39,766 bases of DNA, from positions 1-39,766 of the forward strand of contig JBKDZN010000177.1 in NCBI GenBank assembly GCA_047971245.1. The letters run 5' to 3'. A program made the position numbers and the translations under genes. The notes beneath the pieces were generated by a model. The model worked only from the letters and a program-made list of their open reading frames with translations. It was not told the origin of the DNA and ran no database searches. This document shows positions 17,039-24,664 of the stretch, one piece after another. This DNA is from CADEDH01 sp047971245. GTDB taxonomy: Bacteria; Actinomycetota; Acidimicrobiia; Acidimicrobiales; SZUA-35. Each line of letters starts with the position of its first letter. Position 1 is the first letter of the stretch.

Positions 17039-17437
17039 ATGACCGTAACCGTGGCGACGATGTTCATCACCGTGCTCGACACGGAGGCCACCCTCGGCTT
17101 CTACCGCGACGCCTTGGGCCTGGGGGTACGACACGACGTCAGGAACGGCGGCTTCCGTTGGGTCACCCTGACGTCCTCCGGCCAGGGCCTCGACATCGTC
17201 CTGTCCCAACCCCACGGCGACCGCGCCCCGGATGACGGCGACGCCCTGCTGGGGTTGGTGACCCGGGGCTCCATCGACGCGGCGATCTTCCGCACCGATG
17301 ATCTGACGGCGACATTCGATCGCCTCGCGGCCTCCGGGGCCGAAGTGCTCGAGCGGGCGACCGATCAACTGTGGGGGGTGCGGGACTGCGCCTTCCGTGA
17401 CCCGTCCGGCAACCTGGTCCGGATCGAGCAGGCGTGA
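17039..17437 (+). CDS. Single-domain VOC family protein
   Basis: 132 residues, with GAGGAGG before ATG 17039. Typical glyoxalase/bleomycin-resistance fold: M-F-I-T-V-L-D-T-E-A-T-L-G-F-Y-R-D-A-L-G-L near the start and C-A-F-R-D-P-S-G-N-L-V-R-I-E-Q at the end. The second strand lacks an evident metal His, but the final Glu is present. Function is not predictable. It lies 34 bases after the ABC permease and 70 bases before the sulfur operon, which has its own promoter. Confidence 0.82.
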   Translation: MTVTVATMFITVLDTEATLGFYRDALGLGVRHDVRNGGFRWVTLTSSGQGLDIVLSQPHGDRAPDDGDALLGLVTRGSIDAAIFRTDDLTATFDRLAASGAEVLERATDQLWGVRDCAFRDPSGNLVRIEQA

Positions 17438-17494
17438 ACGGAACCGATCATGGGTCCGAGCCGGGTATCGCCCCCGTTGCCACCGGGAAATGGC

Positions 17495-17500
17495 TACAAT
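17495..17500 (+). promoter_or_regulatory. -10 box of the leaderless sulfur-operon promoter
   Basis: TACAAT is a near-consensus -10 box exactly six bases before ATG 17507, with no ribosome binding site between, so the transcript should start at the start codon. A clear -35 box is not seen. Confidence 0.6.
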
Positions 17501-17506
17501 CGGATT

Positions 17507-18757
17507 ATGCGCAAGCTGCTGATCCTGGGGGCGGGAACGGCGGGAACAATGGCCGCCAACCTGCTCCGGCGCCGCCTCGGGAATGATTGGTCGATAACCG
17601 TGGTCGACCAGGATGTGGCCCATCCGTATCAGCCCGGTTTCCTGTTCATCCCGTTCTGGATGGAACCGAAACGAGTGGTCAAGGACCGGCGAAAGTTCCT
17701 CCCGAGCGACATCGGCTTCGTGGAGGCCAGTATTCGTCTGGTGGATCCGGAGCAGCGCTCGGTCGAACTGGACAATGGAGATCGGCTCTCCTACGACTGG
17801 CTCATCGTTGCCACCGGCACCATCCCTCGTCCCGACCTGGTGCCCGGTATGGGCGATGGGGCGCTCTGGCTCGACAAGGTGCACCAGTTCTACACCCTGG
17901 AGGGTGCGGTGGCCCTTCGGGCCGCGCTGGCCGACTTCACCGAGGGGAAATTGGTCGTCCATATCTCGGAGATGCCGATCAAATGTCCGGTCGCGCCCCT
18001 CGAGTTCGCCTTCCTGGCCGAGGATCACTATCGGGATCTCCACATCCGCCACAAGGTCGACATCTCCTACGTCACCCCACTCGACGGGGCCTTCACCAAA
18101 CCGGTGGCCTCGGCCGAGCTCGGCGGCCTGCTCGAGGATCGCAGCATCCGACTCGTGGCCAATTTCGCCGTCGAGCGGATCGACAACGAGCGGTGCCTGC
18201 TCGTCGGGTACGACGGTCGTGAACTCGAGTTCGATCTCCTGGTCACCGTACCCCCGAACACCGGTCAGCGGTTCGTGTACGACTCCGGTCTGGGGAACGA
18301 CGCCGGGTTCATCCACGTCGACAAGCACACCCTGCGCTCACCCGACCACGAGCGCATCTTCGTGCTCGGCGACGCCAGTGACATACCGACGTCCAAGGCC
18401 GGCTCGGCCGCTCACTTCGCCACCGAGCTCTTCATCGACAACTTCCTGGCCGCCGTCGACGATCGGCCGCTGCCGAACTCGTACGACGGGCACGCCAACT
18501 GCTTCATCGAGTCCGGTCGTCGGGAGGCACTCCTGCTCGACTTCAACTACGACACCGAGCCGTTGAAGGGGGTCTTCCCGGTGCCGGTGATCGGTCCGAT
18601 GCAGCTGTTGAAGCCGACCCACGCCAACCATCTCGGCAAGTTGGCCTTCGAGCAGCTCTACTGGGACGTGCTGCTGCCGGGACATCGGATGCCGGTCACC
18701 GCCCACATGTCAATGGCCGGGAAGAAGCGGCCCCCGTCCGACGAGCCCACCCACTAG
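17507..18757 (+). CDS. Sulfide:quinone oxidoreductase-like flavoprotein
   Basis: 416 residues. FAD-binding G-A-G-T-A-G at 8-13, the SQR-type H-P-Y-Q-P-G-F-L-F-I-P-F-W at 39-51, A-T-G-T-I-P at 102-107, and the second FAD motif F-V-L-G-D-A-S-D at 285-292. Cys160 (M-P-I-K-C-P-V-A-P-L-E-F) is one redox Cys of sulfide:quinone reductases; Cys332 (H-A-N-C-F-I-E) is a candidate for the second. The C-terminal helix (F-E-Q-L-Y-W-D-V-L-L-P-G) could sit in the membrane surface. SQR oxidises sulfide to polysulfide and gives electrons to quinone. The TusE and DsrE2 genes directly behind support a sulfur role over a plain NADH dehydrogenase. Confidence 0.85.
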   Translation: MRKLLILGAGTAGTMAANLLRRRLGNDWSITVVDQDVAHPYQPGFLFIPFWMEPKRVVKDRRKFLPSDIGFVEASIRLVDPEQRSVELDNGDRLSYDWLIVATGTIPRPDLVPGMGDGALWLDKVHQFYTLEGAVALRAALADFTEGKLVVHISEMPIKCPVAPLEFAFLAEDHYRDLHIRHKVDISYVTPLDGAFTKPVASAELGGLLEDRSIRLVANFAVERIDNERCLLVGYDGRELEFDLLVTVPPNTGQRFVYDSGLGNDAGFIHVDKHTLRSPDHERIFVLGDASDIPTSKAGSAAHFATELFIDNFLAAVDDRPLPNSYDGHANCFIESGRREALLLDFNYDTEPLKGVFPVPVIGPMQLLKPTHANHLGKLAFEQLYWDVLLPGHRMPVTAHMSMAGKKRPPSDEPTH

Positions 18758-18766
18758 GAGCCCGGC

Positions 18767-19081
18767 ATGCCCACCAACACTCTCAACGGCCGTTCGTTCG
18801 ACGTCGACGACGAGGGCTTCTTCACCAACCGTGACGAATGGAGCGAGGACCTCGCGGCCGACCTGGCCGTCCTGATCGGCATCGAGCTCGACGAGGCCCA
18901 CCTGGCGCCCCTGCGGTTCATGCGGGCCGACTCCGCCGAGACGGGAACGACACCCACCCTGCGCCGGATGCAGACCGTCGGTGGCTTCGACATCAAGGAA
19001 CTGTTCACCCTGTTCCCGGGAAAGCCGGCGAAAAAGATGGCCTGGTTGGCCGGTCTGCACAAGCCGGTCGGGTGCGTGTGA
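18767..19081 (+). CDS. TusE/DsrC family sulfur-carrier protein
   Basis: 104 residues from ATG 18767, nine bases after the SQR-like stop, with a GGAG site. It ends in the family hallmark H-K-P-V-G-C-V, with the only cysteine (Cys103) next to last, where DsrC and TusE carry sulfur as a persulfide. The second Cys of true DsrC, ten residues earlier, is absent, so this is the TusE-like single-Cys type that relays sulfur rather than the substrate of dissimilatory sulfite reductase. Its start, L-N-G-R-S-F-D-V-D-D-E-G-F, is also typical. Confidence 0.9.
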   Translation: MPTNTLNGRSFDVDDEGFFTNRDEWSEDLAADLAVLIGIELDEAHLAPLRFMRADSAETGTTPTLRRMQTVGGFDIKELFTLFPGKPAKKMAWLAGLHKPVGCV

Positions 19082-19082
19082 G

Positions 19083-19706
19083 ATGACAACCACACCGCCA
19101 CCCCCGGTTCCTGACGGCTTCATCACCCCCGACTTCGGGGATCGGGCGCGTCGAGGCCCCGCTGACGACGCCGGCACCGACGAGCCGTCCGGAGTCTACC
19201 GCGGGCCCCGAAAAATGGCCTTCATCTGCTCCAAAGGCAACCTTGATATGGCGTATCCGGCCCTCATCATGGGCAACGCGGCCCTGGGTGAAGGCGTCGA
19301 GGTTCACATCTTTTTCACCTTCTGGGGCCTCGACATCATAAACAAGAAAACCAACGAAAATCTCAAGTTCACCATCGCCGGGAACACGGCCATGCACATG
19401 CCGGAGTTGGATCGGGTACGGCATGGTCTTGAACACAAGTCGATCCCGCAGGCGCTCGGAAATCTCCCCGGTATGACGACGTTTGCCACCCATATGATGA
19501 AGCGTCAACTCGAGGAGGAAAATATCCCCGATATTCCAGACTTTTTGGATCTGATGGAAGCGTCAGGAGCCCACCTGTACGCGTGCAGATTGAGTTTCGA
19601 CATGGCCAAGATGATCGCGGCGGATTTGCATCCGGGGGTTGAAGCCGTCATCAGCGCCAGTGACTTCATCGAGATCGCGGCCGGAGCCCAGATCATCTTC
19701 ATCTGA
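19083..19706 (+). CDS. DsrE2-type sulfurtransferase (DsrE/DsrF-like)
   Basis: 207 residues from ATG 19083, one base after the TusE stop. Residues about 43-207 are a DsrE2 domain: F-I-C-S-K-G-N-L-D with the probable persulfide Cys, and L-Y-A-C-R-L-S-F-D-M with the second conserved Cys. A 40-residue Pro/Asp-rich, probably disordered N-terminus precedes it. Family members take sulfur from rhodanese or SQR products and hand it to TusE/DsrC. From about 19300 the coding sequence is less GC-rich than its neighbours (many AAA, AAT and TTT codons), which could mean recent acquisition. Last gene of the sulfur operon. Confidence 0.87.
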   Translation: MTTTPPPPVPDGFITPDFGDRARRGPADDAGTDEPSGVYRGPRKMAFICSKGNLDMAYPALIMGNAALGEGVEVHIFFTFWGLDIINKKTNENLKFTIAGNTAMHMPELDRVRHGLEHKSIPQALGNLPGMTTFATHMMKRQLEEENIPDIPDFLDLMEASGAHLYACRLSFDMAKMIAADLHPGVEAVISASDFIEIAAGAQIIFI

Positions 19707-19775
19707 CGAGCCGTTGAACGGCGTCTAAAAACAGGGTGTACTCCTTGCCCGAAGTCTCGGGTTCGCACTAAGCCC

Positions 19776-21524
19776 GTGATCATGTTGACCACCACCGTTC
19801 GTTCCCGCCGACGTTCAGTGAGCCTGCTCGCGGCACTCGTCGCGCCATTCTGGGTGATCGGTTCGGCGACATCCGCCGGGGCCAAACCGAACACCGACCC
19901 ACCGGGCCAGCTCGTCGAGATCCAGTTGTTGGGGTTTAACGACTACCACGGCCATGTCGAGGGCGACACCGCCGGTGACCTCGACGGCCAGATGGCCGGG
20001 GGCGGCGAGTACCTGTCCACCGCCCTCCACCGACTTCGCACCGGACACAAGTACAGCCTGACGGTGGCCGCCGGTGATCTCATCGGCGGCTCGCCGTTCT
20101 TCAGCGGCCTGTTCCACGACGAACCGTCGGTGGAAACCCTCAACACCATGGGCCTCGACGTGTCGGGCGTGGGTAACCACGAGTTCGACGAGGGCGTCGA
20201 TGAGTTGCGTCGGATGCAGGACGGCGGCTGCCACCCCGTCGACGGCTGCTACTTCCCGGACGCGCCGTACACCGGTGCCGAGTTCCCGTGGCTGGCCGCC
20301 AACGTCATCGACACCGCCGACGGTGAGCCGGTCCTGGCCCCGTACTGGATCGAGAAGGTGAACAGCGAGAAGATCGCCTTCATCGGCATGACCCTGGAGA
20401 CGACCGACGTCCTGGTCGCCCAGTCGGGGGTTGCCGGCCTCGATTTCCTCGATGAGGCCGAGACAGCCAACGCCCTTGTGCCCGAGCTCCGGGCCCAGGG
20501 TGTCGAAGCCATCGTCGTCTTGCTCCACGAGGGCATGGAGCAGAACCCGGCTCCGGGTGACATCAACGCCTGCAACGAGCCGTTGGGCCCGATCCTGGCC
20601 ATCAACGCCGCCCTCGACCCGGCCATCGATGTGGTCATCACCGGCCACACCCATCAGCCCTACAACTGCGTGCTCGACGGTCGGATCGTGACCAGCGCCT
20701 ACTCGTACGGCCGGGTGGTCACCGAGGTCAACCTGGTGGTCGACAAGCGCACCGGTGACGTCCGCCGCGATCTGAGCACGGCCACCAACCACCCGGTCGT
20801 CCAGGCCGACCTCGAGCCCGACCCGGCCGTCACCGCCGTGCTCGACCGGTGGCGGCCGCTGGCCGAGGCGGCTGGGAACCGACCGGTCGGTGCCATCACC
20901 GCCGATGTTCTGCGCGCCGGCACCCCGCCTGGAGCCGACCGGGGTACCGAGTCGGCGGCGGGGAATCTCGTGGCCGACGCCCAGCTTCACGCCACCACCG
21001 CCAACGGTGCCCAGATCGCCCTGATGAACCCGGGCGGTGTTCGCGCCGACCTGACGTACGGGGCATCGTCGGCCGGTGAGGGGGACGGCATCGTCACCTA
21101 CGGCGAGGCGTTCACCTTCCAACCGTTCGGTAACTTCCTCTACACCATCCCGATGACCGGATCCGAACTGCGGGCGGTGCTGGAGGAGCAGTGCCAGCCC
21201 GCCGGGTCGAGCCGGCCGTTCCTCCACCTCGGGGTGTCCGAGGGCCTCACCTACGGTCTGGCCGCGACGATCACCGGAGGCGAGTGCACCTCGGTCACCG
21301 TCAGCGACCTGGCCCTGAACGGCGAGCCGATCGCGCCCACCGACACGGTTCAGGTCACGGTCAACAACTTCCTGGCCGACGGGGGCGACAACTTCGCCAC
21401 CCTGGCGACCATCGATCCGGGCCTCCGGGTCGGCGGCGGCATCGACCTCGACGCCCTGATCGGTTACCTCGACGAGCGGGGCCCGGTGACCCCGCCCTCG
21501 ACCGATCGGGTCGAGGAACGCTGA
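19776..21524 (+). CDS. Exported 5'-nucleotidase (UshA/NadN-like metallophosphatase)
   Basis: 582 residues from GTG 19776, or 580 from ATG 19782. An Arg-rich start, hydrophobic stretch S-L-L-A-A-L-V-A-P-F-W-V-I-G and A-G-A-K give a signal peptide of about 38 residues. The two-metal phosphatase motifs are all present: G-F-N-D-Y-H-G-H, A-G-D-L-I-G-G-S-P, G-N-H-E-F-D, L-L-H-E-G and G-H-T-H-Q-P-Y. The C-terminal substrate domain has N-P-G-G-V-R-A-D-L and N-N-F-L-A-D-G-G-D-N-F. It hydrolyses nucleotides or related phosphoesters outside the cell for phosphate and nucleoside salvage. There is no Gly/Lys-rich cell-wall anchor. No clear ribosome binding site. Confidence 0.93.
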   Translation: MIMLTTTVRSRRRSVSLLAALVAPFWVIGSATSAGAKPNTDPPGQLVEIQLLGFNDYHGHVEGDTAGDLDGQMAGGGEYLSTALHRLRTGHKYSLTVAAGDLIGGSPFFSGLFHDEPSVETLNTMGLDVSGVGNHEFDEGVDELRRMQDGGCHPVDGCYFPDAPYTGAEFPWLAANVIDTADGEPVLAPYWIEKVNSEKIAFIGMTLETTDVLVAQSGVAGLDFLDEAETANALVPELRAQGVEAIVVLLHEGMEQNPAPGDINACNEPLGPILAINAALDPAIDVVITGHTHQPYNCVLDGRIVTSAYSYGRVVTEVNLVVDKRTGDVRRDLSTATNHPVVQADLEPDPAVTAVLDRWRPLAEAAGNRPVGAITADVLRAGTPPGADRGTESAAGNLVADAQLHATTANGAQIALMNPGGVRADLTYGASSAGEGDGIVTYGEAFTFQPFGNFLYTIPMTGSELRAVLEEQCQPAGSSRPFLHLGVSEGLTYGLAATITGGECTSVTVSDLALNGEPIAPTDTVQVTVNNFLADGGDNFATLATIDPGLRVGGGIDLDALIGYLDERGPVTPPSTDRVEER

Positions 21525-21542
21525 CGCCCCGAGCTGCCGGGT

Positions 21543-21905
21543 TCAGGATCGGCCAGGAACGTCCTGGGTCCGCAGCTCGATGGGATGGCCGTGAGGCGTG
21601 CGGGCCGCAGCCTGCCGCCAGGCGGCCCGGGCGCGGCTCTGCTCGTCGGCTGACGCGGCACCGGTGGCGGCCACGAGCCGTTCCAGCGCGGTGAGCCAGT
21701 GGTGATAGTACGTGGCCCCGGTGTCGGGCTCCCCGGCTCGTCGGGCGTCGGCGATCTCCCGGGCGAGGGCGGCCGCCCACTCCGCCCAGGTGAACAGACC
21801 TTGTTCGTGCAGGCGCACCACCATGGCGAATGCCTGGGCCTCCCACGGGGCGGCGAACACCGGTTCGCCCCCACGCTCCGGCTGGCCGGGCAGCAGGCCG
21901 GTCAT
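21543..21905 (-). CDS. Nitrile hydratase accessory protein
   Basis: 120 residues from ATG 21905, which overlaps the beta-subunit stop (ATGA). It resembles the N-terminal part of nitrile hydratase beta subunits (P-V-F-A-A-P-W-E-A-Q-A-F-A-M-V-V-R-L-H-E-Q-G-L-F-T-W-A-E-W and T-Y-Y-H-H-W-L-T-A-L-E-R-L), the known hallmark of the small activators that load cobalt by subunit swapping. The third, co-translated gene of the operon is the usual place for it. Confidence 0.85.
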   Translation of the reverse strand: MTGLLPGQPERGGEPVFAAPWEAQAFAMVVRLHEQGLFTWAEWAAALAREIADARRAGEPDTGATYYHHWLTALERLVAATGAASADEQSRARAAWRQAAARTPHGHPIELRTQDVPGRS

Positions 21906-22612
21906 GCCGGGGCCGGGCCGCTCCGGCGGCCCTCCGGAGTGGGGTCCGCCGGAGCCAGGTAGGGCTCCCAGGCGTCGATCGAGACCCGGTGACCGGGGTG
22001 GGCGTCGGACCACAGGTCGGCGGCGTCGAACGCGACGGTGTACAGCCACTGGGGTTGTTCGCCCTCGTCGTGGGCATTGGTGTCGGGGAAGACATGGGCG
22101 CCGTGGACCGACTCGACGGTGCCGGTCCGGCCGGCGGCGTAGTGGGGGAGCCGGGTGTGGTGGCCGACCGGGACAGGACGGGTCGTCACCCGGTCGCCGA
22201 CGACGAACCGGGCCGGCCGGTCGACGTCCCGCAGGGTGGGTGCGCCCCGGTTCATGGCCGCCTCCACCCGGTCGGCCGTCAGGGCTCGGGCGCCGGGGAC
22301 CCGGCCGCCGGCCGCGTGCCCGGCGGCCAGCTCCGCCTCGGTGGCGACGCCTCGTTCGATCACCAGCCGTTCCAGGGCAGAAACCCAGATCTGGTAATAG
22401 GACAGGTCGGGGTAGTCGGGCACGGTCTCCCGGAATCGTCGGCTCATGTCCAGGTTCCAGCGCCGCGTCGTCCCCGACGCCACGGTCAGGGCCAGGGCGG
22501 TTCCTTCCCATGCGGTGTGGAAGACGGGTTCGTCCACCTCCGCCGCCACCGGTACGTGGCCCGGGGTGCCGCCGAGATCGGCCCAGGAACGGTAGGTGCC
22601 GGGAGCGGTCAC
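21902..22612 (-). CDS. nthB: Nitrile hydratase beta subunit
   Basis: 236 residues from GTG 22612, overlapping the alpha-subunit stop (GTGA). It has D-L-G-G near the N-terminus, F-H-T-A-W-E-G-T-A-L-A-L, S-Y-Y-Q-I-W-V-S-A-L-E-R-L, and the C-terminal SH3-like barrel H-T-R-L-P-H-Y-A-A-G-R-T-G-T-V and H-V-F-P-D-T-N-A-H, ending S-I-D-A-W-E-P-Y-L. These are diagnostic of the beta subunit, which closes the active site over the metal in alpha. Complete. Confidence 0.92.
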   Translation of the reverse strand: MTAPGTYRSWADLGGTPGHVPVAAEVDEPVFHTAWEGTALALTVASGTTRRWNLDMSRRFRETVPDYPDLSYYQIWVSALERLVIERGVATEAELAAGHAAGGRVPGARALTADRVEAAMNRGAPTLRDVDRPARFVVGDRVTTRPVPVGHHTRLPHYAAGRTGTVESVHGAHVFPDTNAHDEGEQPQWLYTVAFDAADLWSDAHPGHRVSIDAWEPYLAPADPTPEGRRSGPAPA

Positions 22613-23238
22613 GACGACGGCCCGTCTGCCACCGTCACCCCGATCATCGAGTCCCGGGTCACGAGCCCGGCCAGATCCTCCTCGCTCCACCCGTCGGTAC
22701 CGCCCGGACGTTGGGGAACGACCAGGTACCGGATCTCGGCGGTGGAGTCCCACACCCGGATCTCGGTACTCGCCGGCACGGTCGTACCGAACTCCGCCAA
22801 CACCGCCCGCGGTTCGCGTACCACCCGCGACCGGTACGGCGCCGACTTGTACCAGGTGGGCGGCAGGCCGAGCACCGGCCACGGATAGCAACTGCACAGG
22901 GTGCACACCACCACATGGTGCACGGCGTCGGACTGCGCCACGGCGACCAGATGCTCCCCCTGGCGGCCCTCGTAGCCGAGTGAGGCCACGGCTGCGGTGG
23001 CGTCACGGAGCAGCCAGTCCCGGTAGTCGGGATCGACCCACGCCCGGGCCACCACCCGGGCCCCGTTCCGGGGGCCGATACGGGTCTGGTACCGGTCGAT
23101 CAGCTCGTCGATCGCGGCTGGATCGATATAGCCCTTCTCGGTGAGCACGGTGGTCAGGGCCCGTACCCGCACCTCCATCTCGTCGAGCTCACGGTGCTCG
23201 GGGTCGTCGTGGTGGTGGTCCTCGTGATGCCCGGTCAC
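22609..23238 (-). CDS. nthA: Nitrile hydratase alpha subunit, cobalt type
   Basis: 209 residues from GTG 23238. The metal claw V-C-T-L-C-S-C-Y-P-W-P (Cys112, Cys115, Cys117) has Thr after the first Cys, which marks the cobalt rather than the iron (C-S-L-C-S-C) class. Relatives oxidise two of these Cys after translation and hydrate nitriles to amides. The N-terminus is unusual: residues 4-15 are rich in His and Asp (H-H-E-D-H-H-H-D-D-P-E-H), possibly a metal-capture tail. The thiocyanate hydrolase gamma subunit shares the motif, but the separate full-length beta and activator genes favour nitrile hydratase. No amidase is adjacent. Confidence 0.92.
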   Translation of the reverse strand: MTGHHEDHHHDDPEHRELDEMEVRVRALTTVLTEKGYIDPAAIDELIDRYQTRIGPRNGARVVARAWVDPDYRDWLLRDATAAVASLGYEGRQGEHLVAVAQSDAVHHVVVCTLCSCYPWPVLGLPPTWYKSAPYRSRVVREPRAVLAEFGTTVPASTEIRVWDSTAEIRYLVVPQRPGGTDGWSEEDLAGLVTRDSMIGVTVADGPSS

Positions 23239-23245
23239 CCTCCCG

Positions 23246-23251
23246 ATCGTA
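23246..23251 (-). promoter_or_regulatory. -10 box for the nitrile hydratase operon
   Basis: TACGAT on the minus strand lies seven bases before GTG 23238, with GGGAGG touching the start codon. The spacing suits a leaderless or nearly leaderless transcript. Confidence 0.45.
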
Positions 23252-23300
23252 GACCTCGTTCGATGGCGGCCGCCGCCCGTGGGGGGCAGCCGAGGGTCGG

Positions 23301-23306
23301 TAACCT
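23301..23306 (+). promoter_or_regulatory. -10 box of a probable leaderless promoter
   Basis: TAACCT lies seven bases before ATG 23314, with no ribosome binding site, divergent from the nitrile hydratase promoter. Confidence 0.4.
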
Positions 23307-23313
23307 TCGAATC

Positions 23314-23712
23314 ATGACCGACTTCGCAACCGAGAAGTACGTTGCTCTCACCACCCACCGCAAGAACGGCACACCGGTGCCCGCGCCGGTGTGGATCGTC
23401 GATCTCGGTGAGAACAAGGTCGGGTTCACCACCGGTTCGGGGAGCTACAAAATGAAACGGATCCGTGGCGACGCCCGGGTGAGCCTGCAGGCCAGCGACC
23501 GGCAGGGCGTCCCCATCGACGGTGCCCCGATCCGGACCGGGGAGGCCCGGGTGGTGACCGGAGACCGGTACCGGACCATCCGGGACGAGGTGGCCGCCAA
23601 GTACGGGCTGCAGGCCAGACTAATCGGGCTGCTCGGCGCGGTCGGGAAGCTGGTGGGCCAGGGTCCGAGGTCCGACTGCGCCGTCGAGATCCAGCTCGAC
23701 GGGGCCGGGTAG
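23314..23712 (+). CDS. PPOX-class F420-dependent oxidoreductase-like protein
   Basis: 132 residues, the usual size of these split-barrel proteins. The N-terminus F-A-T-E-K-Y-V-A-L-T-T-H-R-K-N-G-T-P-V and V-G-F-T-T-G-S-G-S-Y-K-M-K-R-I-R-G-D-A-R-V match the actinobacterial family that binds F420 or flavin. Such proteins reduce quinones or act in redox protection. Its end faces the end of the RiPP operon, so it is not part of it. Confidence 0.85.
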   Translation: MTDFATEKYVALTTHRKNGTPVPAPVWIVDLGENKVGFTTGSGSYKMKRIRGDARVSLQASDRQGVPIDGAPIRTGEARVVTGDRYRTIRDEVAAKYGLQARLIGLLGAVGKLVGQGPRSDCAVEIQLDGAG

Positions 23713-23740
23713 GGGACCCGGCGCCGGTCGGCGCGGCACC

Positions 23741-24664
23741 TCAGGTGCGGGTCCCGAGGACCTCCCGCTGGGCCAGAGGGAGCCGGCGACGCAACGCCCG
23801 TTGGGCGGTTCGGGAGATGGCGAAGTCGCGCCCCAGCGTCCCCACCGACCGGAGTTGCTGAACCTCCCGGTTGTAGGCGAAGACGGCATCGTCGAGGGCG
23901 ACGTCGCTCGGACGTCTCCGACCGATCCGCAGTGAAGCGGCGAGGTCGCCCGCCTGTTCCCGCTTGGCCGCGAACCGGGCCCGCGGCGTGACCCGTTCGG
24001 CCGCCCGGTATTCGGCGAAGTCGCCCTGCTCGATGTCGAAGTAGAGGGCGTGGCAGCTCGGCATCACCGCGAACGATGTCAGCCCGAGACCGAGGAAGTC
24101 GTTGCGGCCCCGGGAGCCCTCGCCCTCGACGAAGTACCGGGGCGTGACGAAATCCGACACCCGGACCCCGTCGATCTCGTAGCTGAACGTCTCGACGACG
24201 TCGCACACCTCGTAGGTGTGCAGCACGAGGCGTCCCCCGTCGCCGGGTTTCGGGCTCGGGCCCGGCGCGAAGAGATTGAGCATCGGATCGACGATCATCT
24301 CGAGGGCCTCGTGGCTGAGGGTGACCGACCAGTGTTCGATGGCGTCGGTGAAGACGAAGCCCACGGGCATCTCGATCGTGTTCACCACATGGTAACCCAG
24401 GGCCCCGTTGAGGGAGCCGGTGTCGACCAGGTAGAGGACCCCGTCGGCCTGGATGTGCTCGGGTTCGTGGTCGTCGAGCTCCTCGATGGTGAGCCCGGTC
24501 GGATCGAACGACGGCTCGTCCAGACGCAGGTTCCAACCGCAGCCCCAGATGGGGAAGAAGTCCTCCCAGATCTGCCGGTTGACGGCCCGGACAGCCCGGA
24601 GGGTGTCCTCGTGGGAGACCGCGGAGAAGTCGAAGACCGACAGCATCGGGGTGCGGAGCGTCAT
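23741..24664 (-). CDS. Unrecognised RiPP-operon protein with an HExxE motif, possible peptidase
   Basis: 307 residues, last gene of the RiPP operon, starting at ATG 24664 in an ATGA overlap with the JmjC gene. It holds S-H-E-A-L-E-M-I-V-D-P (His118, Glu119, Glu122, Asp126), then T-Y-E-V-C-D-V-V-E (Glu152, Asp155) and G-V-R-V-S-D-F-V-T-P-R-Y-F. A His-Glu-x-x-Glu with a downstream Glu could hold zinc, which is why a peptidase role is considered; the standard H-E-x-x-H is absent. There is no signal peptide or membrane helix, and the C-terminus is Arg-rich. I cannot name the family with certainty. In context it could release the modified core peptides. Confidence 0.6.
   Translation of the reverse strand: MTLRTPMLSVFDFSAVSHEDTLRAVRAVNRQIWEDFFPIWGCGWNLRLDEPSFDPTGLTIEELDDHEPEHIQADGVLYLVDTGSLNGALGYHVVNTIEMPVGFVFTDAIEHWSVTLSHEALEMIVDPMLNLFAPGPSPKPGDGGRLVLHTYEVCDVVETFSYEIDGVRVSDFVTPRYFVEGEGSRGRNDFLGLGLTSFAVMPSCHALYFDIEQGDFAEYRAAERVTPRARFAAKREQAGDLAASLRIGRRRPSDVALDDAVFAYNREVQQLRSVGTLGRDFAISRTAQRALRRRLPLAQREVLGTRT

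Noticed and set aside
16901..18328. 475-codon open frame on the minus strand
   Set aside because: Antisense to the ABC permease, VOC and SQR-like genes, which have clear domains and signals.
19707..19735. Possible intrinsic terminator after DsrE2
   Set aside because: GCCG/CGGC can form only a four-base stem and is followed by A rather than T residues.
19815..21227. 470-codon open frame on the minus strand
   Set aside because: Antisense to the well-supported 5'-nucleotidase gene.
21902..23238. Thiocyanate hydrolase instead of nitrile hydratase
   Set aside because: The metal motif is shared, but the full-length beta subunit sequence and a beta-like activator gene match nitrile hydratase operons.
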